Shown: one piece after another, positions 27,662 to 37,023 of the stretch
Position numbering within the stretch: position 1 is the stretch's first letter
How the letters are laid out: every line of letters begins with the position of its first letter
Source: Actinomycetes bacterium
GTDB taxonomy: Bacteria > Actinomycetota > Acidimicrobiia > IMCC26256 > PALSA-610
Direction of reading: 5' to 3'
Assembly: GCA_025360585.1 (NCBI GenBank)
Contig: JANYBW010000030.1
Span: 1 to 64,000 of the forward strand
Length of the DNA stretch: 64,000 nucleotides
Translations under genes and position numbers: made by a program
The notes under the pieces: model-generated
Told to the model about the DNA's origin: nothing
Database searches by the model: none
The model's input: the letters and a program-made list of their open reading frames with translations, nothing else

Positions 27662-28884
27662 GCTGCGTTTCCTTGGGTTTGCGTCGCTGCCGTAGCAGAT
27701 CCAATGTGGGCAATATTGTGAATTGCGGCGAGCCCGTGTTGCCGTTGCCATGCCGCAAAGAGTCGATCGACCGCAGGCCGTGGGCTGTAGTGTTCGTCGA
27801 CGAAGGCTCGCGCGTTTTCGCGTAACGACTCGCGAAGCGCAGGGGTTTTGAGGAGATCGACGGTTGCGGCGATGAGCGCCTCATCGGATTCTGCGTGCAC
27901 GTAGTGCGTTCCCGATTCACCGTCGAGGCCTTCGAAACCTTCGGTGTTGCTCACCACCGGCACGCCGTAGGCGAACGATTCCAACGCCTTGATTTTCATA
28001 CCGCTGCCGCGTTCGGGTGGGTACAACAACACGCTTGCTTGTTCGAAGAAGTCCTCGGGGCGATCGACAGTTCCGAGCAGCTCTGCACCCTCGCAGGGGA
28101 AGTGTTTGCCGAGGTATTGCTCTGCTCCGAAGCCAGCAACGATGAGGCGTGCGTTGGGAACCTGTTCGCGAATGCGTGGCCATAGCCGCAACAAGACACG
28201 TTCGGCGGCGCTGCGCGACGGATACCAGTGCATGGAACCAACAACCCCGACAACCGGCTCCTGCACCATTTCGAGCATGGGGTACAAGGTCGTGTCGATT
28301 GCCACGGATGCAACCTCGACGCTGGCGGTGGGGTTGATCTCGCGTGCCGCATGAGCGATGCGCGGTGTCGCCGCGATGATGTTGGGGAGGCGGCGCAAGA
28401 GGTGTCGAGTGGCGCGACCGATTTGAAGCTTCTCTAGTTGTTCGTGGCGGGTCAGCGTGCGCGGGCCCGTCCAGTCGATGGCTTCAAGATGATGGAGATA
28501 CACCGAGGTATCGCGGCGGTTCAATGCGAGCCAACTCGGAAAGAGATGCTCGACGTGCACCACATCGGCGCGTTGCGCGATGGTGTCGAGCAACTCGGGT
28601 AGGCCCGCCACCCGTGCGTATTCCGAGTGCGGATTCCGCAAGCTTCGCAGACGGCGCCGAAATGCAGGTTCGGCGACGTGCATGGGCACATGATGTAAAC
28701 GACAACCGGCGAGTTGCGCTAGGCGCTGTGCATCTTGGATCTCGGTCTCAGACGATTCGGTGCACGAAATGAGCTCCAATTCGTGTCCTCGTCGGCCGAT
28801 CTCATTCATACAGACGAACAGCCAACGCGCATCGGCCGATCCGAATGGACGAGGTAGTGATGGTGAAAACATTGCAATGCGCAT
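27658..28884 (-). CDS. Group 1 (GT4-like) glycosyltransferase
   Basis: 408 residues from ATG 28884 (MRIAMFSPSLPRPFGSADAR). The C-terminal GT-B half has a donor-site region ERGSGMKIKALESFAYGVPVVS and an EGFEG loop. It resembles the sugar transferases with a PLN-type 'stress' architecture used in exopolysaccharide loci. The open frame extends a further 39 codons upstream into the divergent intergenic space without homology, so the later ATG is used. It forms a two-gene reverse operon with the epimerase. Confidence 0.82.
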   Translation of the reverse strand: MRIAMFSPSLPRPFGSADARWLFVCMNEIGRRGHELELISCTESSETEIQDAQRLAQLAGCRLHHVPMHVAEPAFRRRLRSLRNPHSEYARVAGLPELLDTIAQRADVVHVEHLFPSWLALNRRDTSVYLHHLEAIDWTGPRTLTRHEQLEKLQIGRATRHLLRRLPNIIAATPRIAHAAREINPTASVEVASVAIDTTLYPMLEMVQEPVVGVVGSMHWYPSRSAAERVLLRLWPRIREQVPNARLIVAGFGAEQYLGKHFPCEGAELLGTVDRPEDFFEQASVLLYPPERGSGMKIKALESFAYGVPVVSNTEGFEGLDGESGTHYVHAESDEALIAATVDLLKTPALRESLRENARAFVDEHYSPRPAVDRLFAAWQRQHGLAAIHNIAHIGSATAATQTQGNAA

Positions 28885-28968
28885 GTACGCCTCCCGGTAC
28901 CTCAACCATCGGCAACTTCCTCCGATGGTCAAGGTGTCAACAGGCCACGATGGATCGGGCAACACCAC

Positions 28969-30075
28969 ATGCTGGTGCATTTCTTTGTCAACGGAACTCA
29001 AGAATCAGCTGCCGGCGAGCGCGCCGTCCGTATTGCTGCGCGCCTTGGGGAGCTTGAAACTCAATTCGTATTTCGTAATGGAAGCCGCAACGAGTCGTTG
29101 CGCACCATGATTGAACGAGCGCGCCATGACCGCCCCGACGTGATCTATTGCATGGATTTTGCAGCCGCACCCGTGCTGGCAGCCTGTGTTGCCCGGCGCT
29201 GCAAAGTCATCATCGACACCGGAGATGCTCCGAGTGATTTTCTACAACTTATTGGTGCGTCCTTGCGAAGCCGATGTGCAGCCAAAGCATTCGAGCGTGC
29301 GGGGTACTGGCGCGCTGATGCATTTGTGGTGCGCGGGGCCCACCACGAAACCCTCTTGCGGCAAAACGGTGTCAGCGTTCCCGTGTACGTGATCCCCGAT
29401 GGTGTCGACCGAACCGTGATGTATCCGCGCGATGTGGCCCCGTTGCGCGCAGCGCTGGGCACTGCTGACTGTTTCACGATTGGAGTTCAGGGCAATTTCA
29501 CCTGGTACCCGAAGCTGGGTGGTGGCATGGGCTGGGACGTTGTGCGAGCAGTTGCCGCTGCGGAACAGCGCGATTGGCGGATCGTATTGATTGGCGATGG
29601 TCCCGGAGTCGAAGCGCTCCAGAGCCTCGCCGCGCAACTGCACATTGAAGATCAACTCATTGCCGCTGGGCGAATGCCTTTGGATCAATTGGCCGAACAT
29701 CTCAACGGGGTTGACGTAACGGTGTTGACCCAGACCAATGACCCTTCGAGCTGGGTACGCACGACAGGCAAACTTCCCTGTTATCTCGCGTGCGGTAAGC
29801 CGGTCTTGGCCTCACGCGTTGGGACTGCGGCAGATCTACTTCCCGAATCAATGCTCGCGGACTACAACGGAAACTGGGACTCGTTGTATCCGCTGCGCCT
29901 GGCTGATCGATTGTTGTCCTGGTCGGAGCCCGGCCGCTCGGAGTTCGCTCGTGGGGCGATGTGCGCGCTCGCGGAACCGTTTGACTATGACGTCATTGCT
30001 GGCGCAGCCGCACAGGTAGTGCTCGATGTTTGGCGCGGAATCGCAGCCTCTGATCTGCAAGCGAAAGCAGCCTGA
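28969..30075 (+). CDS. GT-B fold glycosyltransferase
   Basis: 368 residues. The C-terminal half shows the group 1 pattern: VYVIPDGVDRTVMYP at the domain junction, WRIVLIGDGPGVEALQSLAA, and LPCYLACGKPVLAS in the donor loop, where the usual EGxG/E pair is replaced by TGKLP. It is the first gene of the long forward operon after the reverse pair. Acceptor and donor are unknown. Confidence 0.8.
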   Translation: MLVHFFVNGTQESAAGERAVRIAARLGELETQFVFRNGSRNESLRTMIERARHDRPDVIYCMDFAAAPVLAACVARRCKVIIDTGDAPSDFLQLIGASLRSRCAAKAFERAGYWRADAFVVRGAHHETLLRQNGVSVPVYVIPDGVDRTVMYPRDVAPLRAALGTADCFTIGVQGNFTWYPKLGGGMGWDVVRAVAAAEQRDWRIVLIGDGPGVEALQSLAAQLHIEDQLIAAGRMPLDQLAEHLNGVDVTVLTQTNDPSSWVRTTGKLPCYLACGKPVLASRVGTAADLLPESMLADYNGNWDSLYPLRLADRLLSWSEPGRSEFARGAMCALAEPFDYDVIAGAAAQVVLDVWRGIAASDLQAKAA

Positions 30076-30077
30076 AC

Positions 30078-31895
30078 GTGTGTGGGATTGTTGCCGCGAC
30101 TGGTCACGGCTCGGAAGCATTCGTGCAAACGACGGTTCGCGCCATGCACCATCGTGGGCCGGATGCTCACGGAGTCGTTGCCACTGGTGACACCGCGTTG
30201 GGGATGAGCCGGCTTGCCGTCATGGACCCAAATGCCCGAGCCGATCAACCCATGCGGCGCGGCGACCACACCGTTGTGTACAACGGCGAGGTTTACAACT
30301 TTCGCGAGCTACGAGGTGAACTCGTTGCGTTGGGCGTTGCATTTGAAACCGATGGCGATACCGAAGTGGTATTGCAGTCGATACGGGCATGGGGCATCTC
30401 CGAAGCATGTCGGCGCTTCGAAGGCATGTTCGCGTTCGTAGTGTTTGAACACTCCAATGCCACAATCACCTTTGCTCGTGACCGCTTTGGCATCAAGCCG
30501 CTGTACTGGCGCAATCGGGAATCTGGTGGAGTCGCGATCTGTTCCGAAGCCCGGCATCTCAGCGATGATCGACGCAATGCGGCCGACATTGTCGCGCTCG
30601 CAGAATTTTTGCAGTTCGGGTCGCCTATCACCCGTTGTGCGATTCGAGATGTGATCGAACTCCCTGCGGGATCGATCGTGTCGATTGCCGACGGCTCGTT
30701 GCGCCACAGCCGCTTTGCGGTTGCTGGTGAACTCGGCGTGACCGCGGATGTCTCGGCTGCCGATGCGCTGCGCGGATCGCTCGCCAAACACCTCGTCGCG
30801 GATCGCAACATTGCGTTGTGGCTCTCGGGCGGATTCGACTCCGCGATCTTGTTGGCTGCGGCGCGAGACGTCGGCGCCACCACTATTGCGATGACGCTCG
30901 CTACAGGAACCAATCACGACGAAGTGCGCAGGGCAGTCGCTACCGCTCGACACTTCGAAGTCGAGCACCGCATCATTGAGGTAACACCTGAAGTTGTTGC
31001 TGCTGCGGTTCCGCAGTTCACCGCGGCGATGGATCAGCCGACGATCGACGGTTTCAATACCTTTCTCATGAGTCGCGCCTCCCAAGCCGCGGATTGCGCA
31101 GTCGCGATTTCCGGCCTCGGCGGCGACGAAGTGCTGGGGGGTTACGGCTACTACCGACCGCGGCCCGCCTTTGACGCGGCATCGGTTGTGCTGCGAGCTC
31201 TGCCGCGCGCTGCGCGCAAACGCCTTGTGCGTGTGATCGCTCAACGGCAGCGGATGAGCTCGGCGCGCCTGGGCGCGATGATCGAAGCGACATCGCTCGC
31301 GACACGCCACGCAGGATCGCGAACGTTGTTCGACCATGCTGAAGTGCAGGCATTGGTCGGTATATCGGCGGAGTTGCCCACGACCAGCGAGAGTGTGAGC
31401 GAACGAGTGACACTTGCCCAGTTGGACTTTGATCGCTATCTACGGCCGACGTTGTTGCGGGACTCAGACGTCTTTTCCATGGCCTGTGGCGTGGAGCTTC
31501 GGGTGCCGATGTTGGACGCGGCGTTCGTTGGCGCAGTGTTGCACGCGGCACAGCCGCCTTCAAAACAATCGCTCGCCAATGCGTGGCAAGATGACTGCCT
31601 TCGGGATCTTGCGATTGCGAAAAAGTTAACGTTTTCAATGCCCTGGGATCAATGGCTTGATGCTGTGATTCCTGACAACGCCGCGTTACTAGCGCGCGAC
31701 GATCCTTGGGGCCCTCAGGTCGACGCGTCCCAGGCAAGGGTTCTGCTCGAACGCTCGCGTTCGACGCCGTTTGAAAATCGATTGCGTGCATGGGCACTTG
31801 TCGTGCTCGCGCAATGGAATCTTCAGCCGCTGGTGCACTCGGGTTCCGTTCTCCCATCTGCTCTACCGCCCACGTTGGAATCGAGAGCCGCATGA
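30078..31895 (+). CDS. AsnB-like glutamine-hydrolysing amidotransferase
   Basis: 605 residues from GTG 30078, two bases after the previous stop. The Ntn glutaminase domain has the nucleophile Cys2 (MCGIVAATG), HHRGPDAHG and YNGEVYNFRELR. The synthetase domain has the pyrophosphate loop LSGGFDSA near residue 250 and GLGGDEVLGGYG. AsnB homologues in O-antigen loci amidate uronic acids or related sugar carboxylates; that role is more likely here than free asparagine synthesis because the gene sits among glycosyltransferases. The stop overlaps the next start (ATGA). Confidence 0.85.
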   Translation: MCGIVAATGHGSEAFVQTTVRAMHHRGPDAHGVVATGDTALGMSRLAVMDPNARADQPMRRGDHTVVYNGEVYNFRELRGELVALGVAFETDGDTEVVLQSIRAWGISEACRRFEGMFAFVVFEHSNATITFARDRFGIKPLYWRNRESGGVAICSEARHLSDDRRNAADIVALAEFLQFGSPITRCAIRDVIELPAGSIVSIADGSLRHSRFAVAGELGVTADVSAADALRGSLAKHLVADRNIALWLSGGFDSAILLAAARDVGATTIAMTLATGTNHDEVRRAVATARHFEVEHRIIEVTPEVVAAAVPQFTAAMDQPTIDGFNTFLMSRASQAADCAVAISGLGGDEVLGGYGYYRPRPAFDAASVVLRALPRAARKRLVRVIAQRQRMSSARLGAMIEATSLATRHAGSRTLFDHAEVQALVGISAELPTTSESVSERVTLAQLDFDRYLRPTLLRDSDVFSMACGVELRVPMLDAAFVGAVLHAAQPPSKQSLANAWQDDCLRDLAIAKKLTFSMPWDQWLDAVIPDNAALLARDDPWGPQVDASQARVLLERSRSTPFENRLRAWALVVLAQWNLQPLVHSGSVLPSALPPTLESRAA

Positions 31896-32851
31896 AGTTG
31901 ATGCTCGCGGGCGAAACGACGGCTGGAGGTCTTGCGGGATCGTTGCAGAGTGGACTGGCTGAATATTGCGAACTGGTTGTGTTCGATCCGTACGGCGCGA
32001 CCAGTGAAGCAATCGACGATCGGTCCTTTCCCGCTCGGCTGCGCCGAAAACTTGCTCGCCGGCACGCGGGTGATCGCATTCTTGCCGCGGTCGAAATGCA
32101 TCAACCTGATTGGGTTTTGGTCATCAAAGGCCGCGGACTTGATTCCGGGATCAACCTTGTTCGCGGCGCTGGCGCGAAGGTTGCGTGTTATTACCCCGAC
32201 AATCCCTACTGGCGGGTCGGTGACCCCGGCGCACGGGAGCGGCTCGCGCACTGCGACCTCTCGTTTGTTTGGTCGCAGCGCATCGCGGATCGGCTCGCGT
32301 CCGAGGGAGTCGCGACGCGAGTTGTGCCGTTCGGCTACGACGCACGCTGGTTTCCCCTCACGGAACCACAGCGCGAACGCCAAGGAATTGTGTTTCTGGG
32401 ATCATGGTCATCGCGACGGGAACGATACTTGTCGGCCCTCGTCGGGCTTCCTGTGACGGTCTGCGGGTCGGGCTGGGAAGCATCGAAAACCGTCGTGGCC
32501 AAACCCGCGATCTACGAACAACAGGCAGGGGAGCTGCTCGCCCAGGCTGCGATCGGCGTGAATTTGTTGCATCCGCAGTGCGCCGGTGCGCACAACATGC
32601 GGACGCGCGAAATCGCGGCCACGGGTGCATTGCAACTATGTGATCCCGGCACTGACGGAACACCGCTGACCGACGGCGCTGAATGCATGTGGTTCGATTC
32701 GCCCGAGTCGTTGCGATCGATCGCGGTGACGATGTTGGCCGACCCCACTACTCGTTACGGAATTGCGAAGATGGCCCAGACCAAGACCGCGGAAGATCAC
32801 TACGGTCGGCGCGCATTCGAAGTTGTTCAGAGCTTGGAAGCCGCCGCATGA
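31892..32851 (+). CDS. CgeB-like glycosyltransferase
   Basis: 319 residues from ATG 31892, overlapping the AsnB stop. A GT-B protein with a short N-terminal half, WVLVIKGRGLDSG, KVACYYPDNPYWRVGDPGA and FVWSQRIADRL, then a C-terminal part with HNMRTREIAATGALQLCDPG. This is the pattern of CgeB/'glycosyl transferase family 1_2' proteins, which carry this REIAATG motif in place of an EGxG donor motif. It is part of the coupled operon and overlaps the next gene by 4 bases. Confidence 0.75.
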   Translation: MKLMLAGETTAGGLAGSLQSGLAEYCELVVFDPYGATSEAIDDRSFPARLRRKLARRHAGDRILAAVEMHQPDWVLVIKGRGLDSGINLVRGAGAKVACYYPDNPYWRVGDPGARERLAHCDLSFVWSQRIADRLASEGVATRVVPFGYDARWFPLTEPQRERQGIVFLGSWSSRRERYLSALVGLPVTVCGSGWEASKTVVAKPAIYEQQAGELLAQAAIGVNLLHPQCAGAHNMRTREIAATGALQLCDPGTDGTPLTDGAECMWFDSPESLRSIAVTMLADPTTRYGIAKMAQTKTAEDHYGRRAFEVVQSLEAAA

Positions 32852-33597
32852 ACGGTCGGCGGGTTGCCCTAATGACTCTTGCTGGAGTCCGCGACAGTGC
32901 GGCGTTGCGGAGCTCCATCTTGCACTCCTACGCGAGTGAGATTGGCGCTGATTGGCGAGCGATTTCCACGGGTTGCGGTGCTGCGCTGATTGGCGGAAGC
33001 GATACGCATATCGGCGAAGAGTGGATTGTGGCTGGCGCGGCCAGCGCGGATCCCCGCGGGTTACCGGGTCGCCCAATGTTGCTGAAGGACCTCGCTGCCG
33101 AGCTGTCGCGATACGGAGCGGACACCGCCACTATGGTCGCCGGGCCATGGATAGGAATCCACAAGGCTGATCACAATACGGTTCGACCGATCAACCAGAT
33201 CGTGCCATGGTTCGATGCCGTCGTCGGCGGAAATTCAATGTTTTGTAGCGACACCGCGCTGTGGCCGCGAGAAACGATTTGGCGAGCCGCAGTGACTGCG
33301 CCCGCGCTCGTCGGGCCCGATGCGGTACCTGGGTTTTCGTTGCGTCGGCTCGACGCCGAGGTGCGAGGTTGGGTGGCCGCGGCTCGAACCGACCGTGTTC
33401 CGCACGAAATCTGGTCGCCGGCGCTCAGCGAGCTTCAGGGCGAATTGAGCGAGGCCAGCGCACAACTGCGCACGTGGATCGAAACTGCCCAGTCTCGTTG
33501 GCTCGCCGCGAATCGCGATGGTCGCGTGCTGTGGGTACCGGCGCTTGAACGGGTTGTTATCGATCAACTGAATTATGGCATTGAGGTCGCGGCATGA
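32848..33597 (+). CDS. Unidentified protein resembling a Cys-less AsnB glutaminase domain
   Basis: 249 residues from ATG 32848. No family is certain. The stretch around residues 40-130 has the order and spacing of Ntn glutamine amidotransferase domains of AsnB proteins: a strand with GCGAALIGG, EWIVAGAASADPRGLPGRP, then a helix LAAELSRYGADTATMV followed by GPWIGIHKADHNT, like the 'YRRYG-D--LxGxFALAxxD' region. The N-terminus lacks the catalytic MCGI, starting MNGRRVALMT. It could be a regulatory or scaffold partner of the AsnB encoded two genes upstream. It is translationally coupled on both sides. Confidence 0.45.
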   Translation: MNGRRVALMTLAGVRDSAALRSSILHSYASEIGADWRAISTGCGAALIGGSDTHIGEEWIVAGAASADPRGLPGRPMLLKDLAAELSRYGADTATMVAGPWIGIHKADHNTVRPINQIVPWFDAVVGGNSMFCSDTALWPRETIWRAAVTAPALVGPDAVPGFSLRRLDAEVRGWVAAARTDRVPHEIWSPALSELQGELSEASAQLRTWIETAQSRWLAANRDGRVLWVPALERVVIDQLNYGIEVAA

Positions 33598-34733
33598 CCG
33601 GCCGCATGTTGTTGATAACGCCCCACTACGCACCGCAACAAGGTGGTGTGCCGCGTCTCATTACCTCGATAGTTGAATCCGGTGGCGTCGAGACATCCGT
33701 CCACTGGCGCGTGATTACCACTGCCGCTTCGCCAAATTGCGAAACGGCTGCAGATACTGCTTCGGCTCGCGTACCGGTCGCGGTAGACGTGGTTCGAGTT
33801 AACGGCACTCAGGCATTGGTGCGCGCGGCGTTGGCTTCACGCCGGTGGCTCCAAGCACCTGGCGCGCGCATTGTCTGTGGGCACCCGTACTTGGCTCCGA
33901 TTGCAGTCCTGCTCGGGTGGTGGTGCCAAGTGCCGGTTGTGGGACTCGCCTACGGCCGGGAGCTGGTTGCGACGCGACGAAAGCATCGATTGGCATTGTT
34001 GTTTTTGCGCCCAATGTCTAAGGTGATCACGATTAGCGAACGCAGCGCGGCGGCGACGCGATCGTGTGGAGTGGCACCGCATCGGGCCGCAATTGTGCAC
34101 CCAATCTTGCCACCAGCGTGGCGCGATGGTGAACGCGACCGATTGAATGCTGGCAATCTGAATCGCAGCGGTGAAATCAACGGCCTACGGCTTGTCATGG
34201 TTTCGCGTTTGGCTGAGGGTTACAAGAATTTTGAAACCGCGATCCGCGCTGCTGGGATACTCGGCCGGCTGGGAGTAATCGAATCGCTCACCATCATTGG
34301 TGATGGGCCGCGGCGAGACGCCTTGCAAAGCTTCGCGCAGGAATCGAACAGCGCAGCCTTTGTGCGGTTCGCTGGCGCAATCGACGATGATGAATTCACG
34401 GCGCTACTCGCCACCATGGACATTGGGATCTTTCCGAGCCGCGAGTCCATTGCGGAAGGTGGCTTTGAAGGCTTTGGCCTTGTAGTGCACGAGCTGGGTG
34501 CTGGTGGCTTGCCGATGATCGTCGGCGATGTTGCGGGAGCGAAAGACGCGATGGTTGAAGACTTCTGTATTGCGTTGGATCCAGATGACTTGCGTGCGTG
34601 GGTCAATGTGATCAGCGCACTCGGTGTGGATCCCGATACTCGAGCTGCAATGGCTGGACGGGCCGAGCGATGGGGCAAAACACTCGACGCCAGCGTGACC
34701 GCGCGTGCGTATTGCAAAGCGATTGCTGCATGA
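33594..34733 (+). CDS. Group 1 (GT4) glycosyltransferase
   Basis: 379 residues. The N-terminus MLLITPHYAPQQGGVPRLI is typical of GT4. The C-terminal half has GLRLVMVSRLAEGYKNFETA, a nucleotide-binding region VESLTIIGDGPRR-like, and donor motif EGFGLVVHELGAGGLPMIV with both glutamates. It overlaps its neighbours by 4 bases at both ends. Confidence 0.86.
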   Translation: MTGRMLLITPHYAPQQGGVPRLITSIVESGGVETSVHWRVITTAASPNCETAADTASARVPVAVDVVRVNGTQALVRAALASRRWLQAPGARIVCGHPYLAPIAVLLGWWCQVPVVGLAYGRELVATRRKHRLALLFLRPMSKVITISERSAAATRSCGVAPHRAAIVHPILPPAWRDGERDRLNAGNLNRSGEINGLRLVMVSRLAEGYKNFETAIRAAGILGRLGVIESLTIIGDGPRRDALQSFAQESNSAAFVRFAGAIDDDEFTALLATMDIGIFPSRESIAEGGFEGFGLVVHELGAGGLPMIVGDVAGAKDAMVEDFCIALDPDDLRAWVNVISALGVDPDTRAAMAGRAERWGKTLDASVTARAYCKAIAA

Positions 34734-35878
34734 GAATCTTGTGCGTTGAACCGGCGGGACGCAAACTCGGCGGCGCGGAACGGAGCCTCGCAGGGTTGAT
34801 CAACGGCTTGACATCGCGCGGCCACGCGGTCGCGGTACTCACGCAGCCGGGCTCGGATGCGATCGATTTGTTCGGTTCCGCGGGTGCTGATGTCGTGACG
34901 TCGGCGGCGTTGCAACAACTTTCAGCCGGGACTCGCCACGGCGGTCGGCTCGAGTTCGTGACTCGTGCGGCCACGGTCGCGCCCGCGGCCAAGGCCGCGA
35001 CTCGTGCAATCGTTTCGGAAGCTCGACACTTTCGCGCCGATGTCGTGCATTCCAACGGATTCCGTACACACGTGCTGGCGCCGCTGATTCGCGCGCAGGG
35101 AATTAACACTTCGTGGTCGTTGCGCGACTTCGCGCCGCGGGCGTTACAACAGCGGATTCTTCGCGGTGCCGCTCGCGGGACTTCGCTCATTCTTGCGAAT
35201 AGTGAATTCACTGCGTCGCAGATCTATCGCGGTCATCCGCGGGTTCGAGTAGTCGGCAACCCGGTTGTGTTGGAAACGTTGCCAAATCGCGCTGACGCGC
35301 GCGAAGCGCTTGGGCTCACGCCCGGCCAACGGGCCGTCGCGGTCGTCGGTCACCTCCACCCTTCGAAAGGGCAACACATTGTTGTGGAGGCAGTGGAAGC
35401 CATGCTGCGCGACCCGCGTTATGCGAACACAACGTTGCTGCTTGCCGGTGGCGCCGTGTACGGCGAGGCCTCGCAGCGCTACGAAACTGAGTTGCGCGCG
35501 AGATGTGGGAACAACGTGCGACTGTTAGGCGCGGTATCCGGAATCGAATCGATTTATGCCGCGGTCGATGTTGTGGTGCAACCTTCAATTCATCCGGAGG
35601 GTTTTGGGCGCAGCGTGGTGGAAGCTCAGCTTGCCGGAGTGCCCGTCATCGCGACGGCGATCGGTGGCGCGCGGGAACTCGTAGCTTCGGGCACTTCGGG
35701 GATTCTCGTCGCCGTGAACAACGCGAACGCGATTCGTTCTGCGATCGAGAACGTCTTTTCCGATGCGAACTTCGAACGGTCGTTGATCAAACACGGTCAC
35801 ACGGCGGCTTTGCGCTTCAATCCCGACTCCCACGTTGATGTCGTCGAGCGGGCATTTCAAGAACTGGAGCGACAATGA
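34730..35878 (+). CDS. Group 1 (GT4) glycosyltransferase
   Basis: 382 residues from ATG 34730, which overlaps the previous stop; the frame is open 44 codons further up but inside the preceding gene. The N-terminal RILCVEPAGRKLGGAERSLA includes the usual GGAER loop. The C-terminal VVGHLHPSKGQHIVVEAV and HPEGFGRSVVEAQLAGVPVI contain the conserved Lys and the E-x7-E pair. Retaining GT4 chemistry is expected. Confidence 0.88.
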   Translation: MRILCVEPAGRKLGGAERSLAGLINGLTSRGHAVAVLTQPGSDAIDLFGSAGADVVTSAALQQLSAGTRHGGRLEFVTRAATVAPAAKAATRAIVSEARHFRADVVHSNGFRTHVLAPLIRAQGINTSWSLRDFAPRALQQRILRGAARGTSLILANSEFTASQIYRGHPRVRVVGNPVVLETLPNRADAREALGLTPGQRAVAVVGHLHPSKGQHIVVEAVEAMLRDPRYANTTLLLAGGAVYGEASQRYETELRARCGNNVRLLGAVSGIESIYAAVDVVVQPSIHPEGFGRSVVEAQLAGVPVIATAIGGARELVASGTSGILVAVNNANAIRSAIENVFSDANFERSLIKHGHTAALRFNPDSHVDVVERAFQELERQ

Positions 35879-37023
35879 AAATTGTTCACGTATTCAAAGA
35901 CGCGTATCCGCCGTTGGTTGCAGGAATCACTCGGTATATATCGGATTTGTCGAGCGAATTTGTACAACGGGGTCATGAAGTAGATGTGCTCGTTGCGGGT
36001 GTGAAAACACGCGTAATTGATCTCCAAGCTGACGGTGTTCGGATCATCCGATGCTCGGAACTCGGGCGTGCGTTGTCGATGCCGTTGTCTCCTGAGCTTG
36101 CACGCACTGCCCGATCGATCGAATGCGATGTCGTGCACCTGCATATGCCGAATCCCATCGGTGAATGGGGAATCGCACGCCGGCGTGACGATGTGCCGCA
36201 CGTCGCGACCTTCCACGCCCAACTCGGCAAGCAACGGGGATTGGCTCCTCTGTATCGGCCCTTGCAGAACGCAATCATCAACCGTGCGACGCGAGTGATG
36301 GTCTCAAGTGATGCGCTCGCGGCTTCGCCGGAGCTCGACGGGGCGCGCGCCGCGGGAACGCTCGACGTCTTGCCCTTTGGTGTGTCGCCGAAACTCATCG
36401 CTCCCGATGCCAAAGGCCGGTTTGCCGCGACGAGTTTGCCCGGACCGCTGCGAGTGCTCTTCGTTGGTCGCCTGGTGTACTACAAGGGCATCGATGTGTT
36501 GCTCGACGCGTTGGAGATGGTTCCAGACGCGCAGCTTACGATCGTGGGCGAAGGCGTATTGGGAGATCTCGTGCGCGCTCGGAGCTCCTCCGGGCCACTT
36601 GCGGGCCGAGTCCGGTGGCTCCACAACATTGACGACCGCGGCTTACAAGCGGTGTACGCCAGCCATGACGTGTTCGTGTTGCCGTCGGTTTCACGGGCCG
36701 AAGCGTTTGGTCTTGCGATGGCCGAAGCAATGGCCAACGGGCTTGCGATCATTAGTACTCGGCTCAACACCGGTACTGATTGGGTAAACGAAGAAGGCGT
36801 GAGCGGGCTGGTGGTCGAGCCCGGCGCCGTGGGCGCACTCGCAGAAGCGTTGCGGAGCTTGCGCGACGATTCGTTGCTGCGTTCGCGTCTCGCACTGGGC
36901 GCATACAACCGAGCCGAAAAAGAAATGTCGTTTCAGCGCCACGCCGACGCGATTGAAGTGATCTATACGGAATCTTTGGGTGCCGATGCCGCGAGCCCGA
37001 CTCAGCGAAAGCGTGCCGCATGA
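35875..37023 (+). CDS. Group 1 (GT4) glycosyltransferase
   Basis: 382 residues. It has KIVHVFKDAYPPLVAGITRY at the N-terminus, HLHMPNPIGEW, VLFVGRLVYYKGIDVLLDA and donor loop RAEAFGLAMAEAMANGLAII. This is closest in style to mannosyl- or GlcNAc-transferases of capsule loci; the sugar cannot be assigned. ATGA overlaps at both ends. Confidence 0.88.
   Translation: MKIVHVFKDAYPPLVAGITRYISDLSSEFVQRGHEVDVLVAGVKTRVIDLQADGVRIIRCSELGRALSMPLSPELARTARSIECDVVHLHMPNPIGEWGIARRRDDVPHVATFHAQLGKQRGLAPLYRPLQNAIINRATRVMVSSDALAASPELDGARAAGTLDVLPFGVSPKLIAPDAKGRFAATSLPGPLRVLFVGRLVYYKGIDVLLDALEMVPDAQLTIVGEGVLGDLVRARSSSGPLAGRVRWLHNIDDRGLQAVYASHDVFVLPSVSRAEAFGLAMAEAMANGLAIISTRLNTGTDWVNEEGVSGLVVEPGAVGALAEALRSLRDDSLLRSRLALGAYNRAEKEMSFQRHADAIEVIYTESLGADAASPTQRKRAA

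Noticed and set aside
30309-32079. Two long reverse ORFs (30309-31337 and 31066-32079)
   Set aside because: Antisense to the AsnB-like gene with Cys2 and SGGxDS motifs; Ser/Arg/Ala-rich shadow text.
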